Shown here piece by piece: positions 21,001 to 33,000 of a stretch of 64,000 nt of DNA. The notes beneath the pieces are model-generated. The model searched no databases, was not told where the DNA came from, and worked only from the letters and a program-made list of their open reading frames with translations. Position numbers and translations under genes: made by a program. This DNA is from Pycnopodia helianthoides (lineage: Eukaryota; Echinodermata; Asteroidea; Forcipulatida; Asteriidae): NCBI GenBank assembly GCA_032158295.1, contig CM063260.1, forward strand, positions 14,162,452 to 14,226,451. Reading direction: 5' to 3'. How positions within the stretch are numbered: position 1 is the first letter of the stretch; each line of letters starts with the position of its first letter.

Positions 21001-24000
21001 TGACTCATTGTCTCTTCTGTATGCACCTTCACTCACAGCGCTCACTGTTCTACCTTTTCTCTTCTCTTCACTCTATCCATGCCAAAAGCCAATAATGTAA
21101 GATACTCTGCTAGCTTTTTCCCTGGTACTGCTGCACTTTGGAACTCCCTACCTGTATCTTGTTTTCCACCATCTTGCAATCTACCACAGTTTTCAAAGAG
21201 AAATGTGAACAGAAAACTTCTCTGTCTTTAAATTCTCTTTATTTTCCTTGTAGCACCCACTTACAGCAGCCTTCTGTCCTTGTGTTGGGTGAGTTTTCAT
21301 TTAAATGAAATGAATAAAGATTAAAAAAAACAGAAATTTTAAAACATCTTTAAATATGTGATAGATTGTCTACAAGTTTGTTTTGCTGTTTTCAAACAGA
21401 GATAATAACAAAGAAAGAAAATTTTCCTTTCGTTTGGATTTTCAATCAACAAAATAAATATTGAATGGATTCCATACTTACTGTGAGAAAGGATTTTTGG
21501 CTTCATTTGTTGGTTTGGATGCCGACTTCACTTCTTGCTTGGGCTCCTGTCAGTGCAAGGAAAATTTCATGTTAAAATAAATAATATTTACAGCTATCAC
21601 TCACAAGTTAAGTTTCATCTTGCAAGGAAAGATGACTGTGAGTTACCAACTGAAAAAAAACTTTAAATACATTTTTTCGCTTTTGAGAAATTAAAAGGTA
21701 AAACTCACCCCTGCTGATCGAGAAAATGTCTTGCTTCTTTCCAGGTCAAATTCTATCAAAAGAAGAAGAATAAAAAGTGAACTTTTATCAACAACAAAAC
21801 TACTTATGATCTTTCCATATAGACCTTTATTAAAACTCAAACTACACTAACCCTAACTACTCCCAAATTAGACCAGGCCTGGAATTACACAGAGGCCAAG
21901 GAGACCATGGCCTTCGTTGCCCTGGTCTTGGCCTCGTTGCCCCTTCAAAAGTTTCCCATAGACTTTAAGATTTTCCAATGGAAGTGCCCTTTGCAAAATG
22001 AAAATGAAAATGGCCTTGCCCTCTCACAGATGAAATTCCAGGCCTGTTAGACAGTACTAAGATGTTACTTACCATTCATTGGTTTCTCATACAGGTCACA
22101 TGTTACTCTACCATTCGTTGGTTTCTCATACAGGTCACATGTTACTCACCATTCATTGGTTTCTCATACAGGTCACATGTTACTTACCATTCGTTGGTTT
22201 CTCATACAGGTCACATGTTACTCACCATTCGATTGGTTTCTCATACAGGTCACATGTTACTTACCATTCGTTGGTTTCTCATACAGGTCACATGTTACTT
22301 CACCATTCATTGGTTTCTCATACAGGTCACATGTTATTTCACCATTCGTTGGTTTCTCATACAGGTCACATGTTACTCACCATTCATTGGTTTCTCATAC
22401 AGGTCACATGTTACTTACCATTCTTGGTTTCTCATACAGGTCACATGTTACTTACCATTCGTTGGTTTCTCATACAGGTCACATGTTACTTACCATTCGT
22501 TGGTTTCTCATACAGGTCACATGTTACTTACCATTCGTTGGTTTCTCATACAGGTCACATGTTACTTACCATTCGTTGGTTTCTCATACAGGTCACATGT
22601 TACTTACCATTCGTTGGTTTCTCATACAGGTCACATGTTACTTACCATTCGTTGGTTTCTCATACAGGTCACATGTTACTTACCATTCGTTGGTTTCTCA
22701 TACAGGTCACATGTTACTTACCATTCGTTGGTTTCTCATACAGGTCACATGTTACTTCACCATTCTTGGTTTCTCATACAGGTCACATGTTACTTACCAT
22801 TCGTTGGTTTCTCATACAGGTCACATGTTACTTACCATTCGTTGGTTTCTCATACAGGTCACATGTTACTTACCATTCGTTGGTTTCTCATACAGGTCAC
22901 ATGTTACTTCACCATTCATTGGTTTCTCATACAGGTCACATGTTACTTACCATTCATTGGTTTCTCATACAGGTCACATGTTACTTACCATTCGTTGGTT
23001 TCTCATACAGGTCACATGTTACTTACCATTCGTTGGTTTCTCATACAGGTCACATGTTACTCACCATTCATTGGTTTCTCATACAGGTCACATGTTACTT
23101 ACCATTCGTTGGTTTCTCATACAGGTCACATGTTACTTACCATTCTTGGTTTCTCATACAGGTCACATGTTACTCACCATTCGTTGGTTTCTCATACAGG
23201 TCACATGTTACTTACCATTCGTTGGTTTCTCATACAGGTCACTGCACACACTTCTCAATGACAGTCGACTCACTTCTGTGACTAAACCTGTTACAACTCA
23301 TCCAAATTGTTAATGTTGTTTACCTTTTCTCATACAGGTCACATGTTACTTACCATTCGTTGGTTTCTCATACAGGTCACATGTTACTCACCATTCATTG
23401 GTTTCTCATACAGGTCACATGTTACTCACCATTCATTGGTTTCTCATACAGGTCACATGTTACTTACCATTCGTTGGTTTCTCATACAGGTCACATGTTA
23501 CTTACCATTCATTGGTTTCTCATACAGGTCACATGTTACTTACCATTCATTGGTTTCTCATACAGGTCACATGTTACTCACCATTCATTGGTTTCTCATA
23601 CAGGTCACATGTTACTTACCATTCGTTGGTTTCTCATACAGGTCACATGTTACTTACCATTCATTGGTTTCTCATACAGGTCACATGTTACTCACCATTC
23701 ATTGGTTTCTCATACAGGTCACATGTTACTTACCATTCATTGGTTTCTCATACAGGTCACATGTTACTTACCATTCATTGGTTTCTCATACAGGTCACAT
23801 GTTACTTACCATTCGTTGGTTTCTCATACAGGTCACATGTTACTTACCATTCATTGGTTTCTCATACAGGTCACATGTTACTTACCATTCGTTGGTTTTC
23901 TCATACAGGTCACATGTTACTTACCATTCGTTGGTTTCTCATACAGGTCACATGTTACTTACCATTCGTTGGTTTCTCATACAGGTCACATGTTACTTAC

Positions 24001-27000
24001 CATTCATTGGTTTCTCATACAGGTCACATGTTACTTACCATTCGTTGGTTTCTCATACAGGTCACATGTTACTTACCATTCATTGGTTTCTCATACAGGT
24101 CACCTGCAGCAGCAGCTTCTTCAGAATGATGACTGCTACGACTACCACTTCTTGTTGGAGGTCGATAAACCTGTAAAATATCAACAATTGCATCCAAAAG
24201 GTTTGGTTAATGTGTGTTTACCTTTTCAAACTGAAAAACCACAAGTTAAACAAATTTTTTTGTTTTTAAGAATAGGAATGGTCTCACCTGTCCATTAACT
24301 GGTGGTGCACTGCTTGCCAACGATGCACTGATATGAAGGGAAGAAAATCAGTCAGAATAAAATTATTTCACTTTTTAAAGATCTACTTTAATAAAAAGAC
24401 TTGACATAACACTGAATAATACAATAATTTGAACTCAAAGAAAAGAATGGGTAAACGTTGTTGGGTTACTTTGCTGCTTCAAACACAACCTTCAAATGTT
24501 TACAACCCATCAATAGGTTTTTTCTTTTTTCTTTAAGAAAAATTGAAAATACTGAAGTGAATCAAGTAACAATGATAGTCTGGCTCTTATCGGAATCGTA
24601 ACTGTTGGTGAACTTAATGTGTTCAGGGAATCAGACGAGATGGATCACATTGTTCTCTCATGTAACTTATAATTATGATGTTGTCGAGTGAAAAATAAAA
24701 TAAACCACACCAAGTCAATGAAATTGCTTACTCTTGGGAGATGTCCATCATGGCACTACTCCCAGTATCAGGTCTTGAAAAAGGCTTTCTCCATTCCATA
24801 AATTGCTGATGCTTATCTGAACCACAAACACTATTTTTAGAATACGCTGGCTTCTTGATAGCCCGAAAGTACACGCAATCATGAGAACACACAAACCAGA
24901 CCATACGCCTACCACTCTTACCCTGTACAGACCCCCTGCACTACGGCCTCATATCAGAACCTACACCCCCCACGGCTACTGGCTTTCCATGCTCTGTCAT
25001 CTCCAGAGTCAAATTGCATGTAAAGAATATGTCGAGTCCAACTGCACTAAGTCGGCTAAAATATGCACGTGCACATTAACACATGGGGGATCTGAGTCCC
25101 AAAATGGCGCAAGCAAGATTGATCACATGATGATGTCAGGTGATTTGGGTCAATCAAATGGGTTGGGGAGGAGGGGAGAACAGAAAGTTGGACCAGGAAA
25201 AGCATTACTTTATAACAGCTTGGTTTGTTCTTAATACAACATTTACGTTTCATGCTAATGAGTTTACATTAATGCAAACTTAGTATCCAAAGGTACCACT
25301 GATTGGATGAAAGCTAAAATGAATTATTCATGCTAAACAAAATTTTAATTAATAGGTGCGTACATTTTCTGACATTGGGAAGGACAGCTGACTGGAAGCA
25401 TTACATGTTAATGCCAGGAATGAGCATAGGAAACAAATGAATGCATGCATATTAACATAAGGTGGGATGGGATGGGTTAAACAAACCTCTTCGGCCATTC
25501 GAGTTGCAGGATGTGAATAATGCATAAATTAGTAATAAGCTGGAAAGTGGGTGTGGCAAATTAAACCTCAGCAGCTGATTGGTTAACAGCAATACATAAC
25601 TTATAAAGCATTTATGGATGTGATTGGGGTTGACTGAACCTGTGTCATGGATTGGCAGGCAGAATATGAATAATTCATGACTTATGGTAATTGCTACCTT
25701 ATCTTCAGAAAGATTTGGGAATGGTGTGTTTGTCAGCATCTGAGAACAAATAATTTATCAATGATAAGACAGAACGCCATGAGAACAACGTTTCTTAATA
25801 TCACAACTTCCTTAGTCTTGGAGCATACTGGAATTCAAGTCTATTTGTAAACGATCTTAATCTTCAAAATAAACACAATTATTTCTTCAAAAAATTACTA
25901 GTGAAAATAAAATAGACAAACATTTGTAGAGACGGAAACTAGCGGATGAGATCATCTTATAGATCATCCTGATGGATTAAAAGTGATTATATAAGAGATT
26001 ACATGTCTGAATCAGGTGGGCCACACTCTCAGGATTCAAGATGATTTTGGCATCTTAGAAGTTAATGCATCTTGGGAGACCTCAAGTAAGCCATGGATGG
26101 GAATGGGAGATGGGAATGGGAGATGGGAATGGGGGAGGGGTGGGTAATGGTTGATGTATCTTAGGAGACCCCTAGTATGCCCTGGGTGGGAATGGGGGGG
26201 GAATAGGAATGGGGGTGAAGTGGTGATTGGTTGTTTCTGTCCTTACCCCTAGGTACTCTGTACTGAGAAGTTTCTCTCCAGCTAGTTCTCCTGGCTTAGC
26301 TTTAACAGCTTCAGCTTTGTCTAAGTCAGCCTCCATAGCATCTTGGTCTTGATCCTCCTACAAATACAGAAGTTTCATTCTCAAAATTCTTTATAAAAAC
26401 CCTATTTATGCAACAGTATTATCATTTGTTTCCAGTTTTTGAAACCAATGACTCCTCAACAGAAAACTTAATCACCGTAGCTTGAAAGCCTGAGGAAACC
26501 TGTAGACAAGGATACTTGCAATGAACAAGAAACCTCTACTCTTCCTAGAACACAGATCCTAAGGCTCTACGTCCCATCCGAAGGACAAAACAATAAATGG
26601 TGAAGTATCTTGCTGGAGGGTACAAGCATTGTGACCAGCCAGGCCGGGATTCAAACTCACACAGAACTTGAATACGGTGTACTCGACCCCTCGGCCTTTT
26701 AATTCAAATTTCTTACCTCTGGTTCTTCATCTTCTTCATCATCCGATTCCACATCATCGTTCACAACATCTGAACAAGTAACACAAAGTTCAACATCTTG
26801 ATAATTAGTTTCATGACATTTCTTACATCCTCGATTTGAAAGCTCCAAAAACAGCTCATTAAATATTTATTGAAGATCTGTCCTCTGCATGTGCTGAAGA
26901 AGGACTCAGGGCCCAATGTCATTGAGCTGCATAAGCACAAAAGTAGATAAGCATAACAAAATTATGCTTAGCAGAATAAGGTAACTGGCAAAAACATGAT

Positions 27001-30000
27001 TTCACATGTACCATTCGTGACTGTAGCAGGAAATTGTTAAGCAATATTTTCTGCTTAAGCAGCTCTATGAAATTGGGCCCTGGTTTTGTTGCTGAAAAAG
27101 AGATTTATGATAAACAATCATGACGTGCTACTTCAAATTAGACAGGTGTTTCTAAACACCAAGTTGTAATTCTTCACCCTTAAAAATAAAGTGATGTTAA
27201 CCCTCCTACCCTTACACCTAACCCAAGGAACAACCAACATACCTGTATTAAGTTGTTTGATTATGAAATGAATTTGCCGATTCATTTCTGGGCTGTCATC
27301 TTTGATGAAACATTTAAGAATCTCTTCCATTCCCTGTGATTGAAATAAAAAATAATTTTATATACAAATGCTGTAGCAACACAATCTTCACAAAAAGAAG
27401 TTCACATAGAGGCGTCACATAACTTCAAATTAAATATTGTCCATTTAGTTTAAAGTCAAGATTTGTAATTTTGGGTGTGACTTACCATAGCTTTAGCTTC
27501 TTCTCTTATCTCTGGAACACAAAGGATGCTATACAGGGTGCCATTTACATATGGGCGGATCTACGAATTGAATATATGAATAAATTAGTATAACTTTGTC
27601 AGTCTTGCAGTTTACAGAGGAGGTTGGTGCAACCTCATTCCCATGGATGTAAAATCTCGCAATGCCATTCCCCCCCCCCCCCATAATGTTACATATTGAA
27701 ACATGCAAAAATGTGGAAAACTTTAATTAGGCATGTGGTCCATCCACTCTACATGCACAGTTTAGAATGGTAACCTGCAAAGGAGGCATCAAGTCTTTAG
27801 GGCAACTGGTCCCCTTTCATTCTTTTTTTTTCATCTTGCTAGTGTTAAATGCATGCAGGTAAAGGTGACCACATCAAACATTGTCATCCACCTCCTGTGA
27901 ATTATGGATTCTGATGAGAATATAAAATTTTATCATGGTGCGTATCAATTGCTGTTCATGCGTTCATATTGTATTTTGGGCACATGCAAATACACACTTA
28001 TTAAACACTTGAGCGCTTGTGTGTTATATTGATCGTCACAGCTGGATGATAATTTGTTACCACAGGCGCTTTGTGAAATGTGGAAAAAATATAGTGCATC
28101 AGTGTCCCGATATACAACTCGCCTTAAGGCTTCATACATAAGGTATACTTTTCAGTAATCCACGCCAAAGTGCCAAAACTTGCATCTTTGACATGCAGTG
28201 CTAAGCCCCACCAGTGCTGGAGAGTTTTCAATGCAAGTTTTGCACAAAAGCAGTCACTTTTGGCAAGCCAATCACTTGCATGCCGCTTTAGTCAGAGAAG
28301 GTAATGAGAGGGATAGATGCCTTGGCAACGAGGCTAGGATGAGACAGGGCGGGATGTATAGAGGGGAGGAAGGTTGTAACAATCCTACCTCTTGGTCTTC
28401 ATGACCCAGGAGATCACTCAACACTTTCAACATCTTAGTTTTGTCTTTGATACATTTTGTCTTCCCTGTCAAGAAGAAAAAGAAAACAGAATCACACCTT
28501 GCTCTAAATGCATTCACATAAGTTTTCATAAGTTAATAAAATTCGGAAAATTACAACTTTTCTATACAGCGGAAAACAGTTTTCTGTAAAATCATGTACA
28601 TAAGTGACTTCGGGGCTACTCGGCTATGGCTGTTGGTTACAATGACAGCATTGAAGAATAGGACTTTTCAGCAGTTAGCCATAGCCACTGATGAAGCCTT
28701 TTGGCTGGCACTACATTCACTTGAAATTTGACAAGGTAAGTAATTAAGATCAGTGAAAAGATATTGACAGTTTTAAAACATTGGATATTTTTTGATTGTT
28801 TGTACCTGCTGTTCGAAGACACAAGTTCATCAGCAAGGCAACGGAGTATTCCAAGGTATAATCTGAGAGGGAGTCACTATCCTCTAGCACACCAACGAGC
28901 CAGCTGATGATCCCTGTGTTTATCATAGATGTCTGCAGATGTCGTCTGTTGACGAAAAAATCAATGTTTATACACAACTGCATTATACTTTGTTACACCT
29001 TTTTTCATGTGATTTTACTAATCACATGCAAAAACTCACTCTTGATTCTGGCATTTTGGAATCAACCTCCCAGAAATATTTTATTCGTACAAAAAACTCA
29101 AAAATGTATATTTAATGCCATCACGTAGAACAAGACCTATTAGGGACAAGGTTTGGGATTGGGAGGGAGGTTTTGATGACTTACTTGAGACTCAGTTTCT
29201 GTAATGCTCCAAGGACATTTTCTCTGGTGATGGGATCTTTCTCCTCAGATTGCAAAGTAGCTTCAAGTACCTCAATTATCTTCTCATTCTTACCAAGATA
29301 TGTCCTCCCTGAAAGCAACGACGATGTAGATGGATTCATTATTCAATTGTTGTTATTCTGATTGTCTATTTGCCTTTTAATAATGTGTTCTTTTACTGAT
29401 CTGGGATCTAAAGGAGTACTGTACCTGCAGCAAGAGATGCAAATGCATTGAATAACCTGGCCATGTACTGTTGAGTTATGTCGTCTCCAGCTATGAGGGC
29501 ATCCATCACTGCTTTCTGTATCAATAAAGACATTGATTGATTGATGGGTTGGTACTTGGTAGGCTAGAGGGGTGAGGGTTGGGTGGTTAATGGGTTACTT
29601 GTAGGCTTAAGGGTTGAGGGTTGGGGTGGTTGATGGGTTACTTGTAGGCTAGAGGGGTGAGGGTTGGGTGGTTGATGGGTTACTTGTAGGCTAGAGGGGT
29701 GAGGGTTGGGGTGGTTGATAGGTTACTTGTATGCTAGAGGGGTGAGGGTTGGGGTGGTTGATGGGTTACTTGTAGGCTAGAGGGGTGAGGGTTGGGGTGG
29801 TTGATAGGTTACTTGTATGCTAGAGGGGTGAGGGTTGGGTGGTTGATGGGTTACTTGTAGGCCAGAGGGGTGAGGGTTGGGTGGTTAATGGGTTACTTGT
29901 AGGCTAGATGGGTGAGGGTTGGGTGGTTAATGGGTTACTTGTAGGCTTAAGGGTTGAGGTGGTGGTTGATGGGTTACTTGTAGGCTAGAAGGGTGGGGAC

Positions 30001-33000
30001 AGGTGTTTGAAGGGTTATTTGTAGGCTAGAGGGTTGGGGATGGGCAGTTGATGGGTTACTTGAATGGTAGAAGGTTGGGCAAATGGACAAACTCACCCTG
30101 TGGTCATTCCCTTCTGCACATCCTAGTAGGTCATGTTGTATATAGGCTGATAGTACAGTATCTCGTGTTCTCCAGGTTCACTGCGAGTCAAACGCTTTAA
30201 AAAATAACCAAACAAACAATAACAATCTTCTTGTAGTTTAAAGCAGTAGTTACGAGCAAGTCAAAGAATTTATACAAATTCTTTTAGTCCACTGGAATCA
30301 AATATACAGAATTCAATCTGACACATGGATAAATGATGTTGCTCAACTCATATTCTATACAATCAGCAATCTCTTACCCATCTTAGAGCTTGTAGGAGTA
30401 ATTCTCGTCTTCTTTTAGGAGCGTTGATCATATCAAACTTCACTTGATCATAATCAAGAGATGGAAGTAATGGAACCTCATCTTTACTGTAATTGAATTC
30501 AAGTCAATCTGACATTAGTTTGATTTCTCCGAATATTAAATGAGTAAAATAAATGAAATTTGGAAATGAACAGAAGAAAGAAAGGTCATTGAATCCTCTT
30601 GAGGTGTTTATGGATTTAGTGCTCAGGACTTGGACAGCACATGAGCATAAAATGCTTAAAATGAGACGTAGAATCAAAAGAAGAAAGGTTGTGGTTCAAT
30701 TCCTTCCCCAAGATGCCTGTGGATTTTGTTGACAGAACTCACTCACACAGGATATACCAGAGGGAATCTATATTTTCTTAAATCTTCAGGAATTATAGTG
30801 TCCGACTTGGCGGCTATGACTACGGCTATAGCTGGATTGCTGCGTCATTACGCGATGGAAGTACAGGACATCCTTAGCAACACCCTTAGCAGTAGTTGTA
30901 GCTGTAGCCATAACCGCCAATTATTTGGCCATGGCCTTGTGATCTGAAGGCCCATGCATCGCCTACAAGTGCACTGTACAGTAACACACAGGGAATCCCA
31001 CTCCCAAAAAGGCTCAAACATGGTGATGTCATCAGATGACATGGGTATACAGTGCTTAAAATACAAGGGCAAAGACCAAATAATAGTCATCAGATGAATT
31101 GAAGGCCTGGAATTACATGTAGACCATGGCCTCTATTGCCCAAGTCTTGGCCTTGGTGCCCCTTCAAAAACTTCCCACAGACTTTAAGACTTTGCAAAGG
31201 AAGTGCCCTTTGCAAAATGAAAATGGCCTTGCTCTCTAAAAATGAAATTCCAGGCCTGGGAAACTGAAGAAGAAACAGAATAAACAAAACGGGTAAACAT
31301 CAAATTACCTGAACCTTTCTTCTGGAATTGGACTATGAGTGAGGAAAACACAATAGGGTTATGCATCATGCATCAATCACCATCATGCAAATAAAAATAA
31401 AAACAGAAATTAACAACAAGTCAAAATCATACAACCATTGAGTCATTGATCTGGATAGTGCTGCCTCATTGGGTGCAAAATGAAACAATGGTTACAAGCT
31501 TGCATAACAAACATTTCCAAACAAGTGAATGACTGTTGAATTGGCATTAAAAAACCTTCATTCAAATGAATAACAATAAACAATGTTAAAATAAATATTC
31601 TAGCTACTTTTCGAGTTGCCCTTGTGGTTTATTTCTTGATAATTTAAAGAAAAAACTGCATGCCCTTATGGTGATTCCCTTATAATGCCACTTCCCAGGT
31701 TGTAGCACAAACTGTGATCCCTGGCTATAGTGCAGTACACGGTTCTATGACTTCTGACTTGGCTCTTGCAAATTTGTCTTTGTTCAACCCCTAATTGATT
31801 TATATTTACCCAGACACATTTTTGTTTATTACCTGATATTTCATAGTCTTTTAAAGTTTTTTTTTTACGATATTAACACTCAAAATATCTTTCAAACTAA
31901 AACCAACAAATGGTGTAAAATTGTTTGAAAACAGAATTTTCTTTACCTTGGGTGTGCAAATGAAGCTCTGATTATCTCACCGGCCTTTTAAGAAAACAAA
32001 GCAACATATCATTCCAGCAAAAATTACAAGTTGATATTTCACCAAAATTATGTAAAGTTGTAGTTGAAAATGTTTTACAATAATTAAATATTAGTATTAA
32101 TAATAGTCTGTAATGGTAGCACTTTATCTACGAGTGTGTCAAAGTGCTTATTATTACAATGACTGGTGTTGGGATTTGAATTAAGAAACACATTTACATA
32201 GCGCCTGGTAAGGGTTTACAACGTAAGAAGTCAACAAATAATCCACTTACAGTTGAAGGTCTGTTGACATCCACAGACTCCCGGAGTTGATTTGAAAACA
32301 ACCTCTGGCAAACAGTTTGTAAGTACTCTGGTGTTACCTGTAGGGATCAAATCATTAGGTCAAGTTAAAAAGAACACATGACGTCTTCACATTCGGCTCA
32401 GGAAATAAACATAATCAAGTAGTGTATATGCAGGCCTGGAATTTCATCTTTGAGAGGGCAAGGCCATTTCGATTTTGAAAAGAATACTTCTATTGGAATA
32501 TCTTTTGGTCTATTGGAAACTTTTGGAGCAGCACAAAGGCCAAGACCAGGGTATTACAGCCGTGTCCACCAAAGCTTCTGTGTAAACTAGGCTTGGATAT
32601 GGTTGGGCACGTTACTGATAAACCAGTTTTCCTGGTTTTATTTTGTAGTTGCTATCGAGCAGACAACATCAACTAGTTTGTTGAGTTGAGTTGAGTCTAA
32701 TAATGAGAAATTTAATTGATATTGCGCAAACAACATTCACTAGCTGGTTAGTTGAGTTTAGTTGAGTTAACTAATGAGAAAGTTGACAATGAACAAACAA
32801 ATCAACATGATAACTTACCGGACTGCCGTTGATACAGCTTTCCAAGGAGTCCACAAGCTCAGCAGTTATACCTATTAGATTGTGATAGTCTGATTGTAGT
32901 TTGTTATAACGTTTGATGTACGTCATACACCCCCTCTCAGCTTCTACTACATTCTGCTGTATCTGGTTCACATGTTCCATGTTTTCTACGAAAGTAAAAT

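Noticed and set aside
22062..24104. A CRISPR array or a bacterial-type repeat-spacer system
   Set aside because: Units are directly adjacent with no unique spacers, and the surroundings are intron-bearing animal genes.
22062..24298. Six long plus-strand ORFs of 240-400 codons in all three frames across the 38-bp arrays
   Set aside because: The 38-bp unit has no stop on the plus strand and its length is 2 modulo 3, so all frames stay open and give the same rotating peptide. This is a property of the repeat, not of a gene; the ARMC9 exons lie on the other strand.
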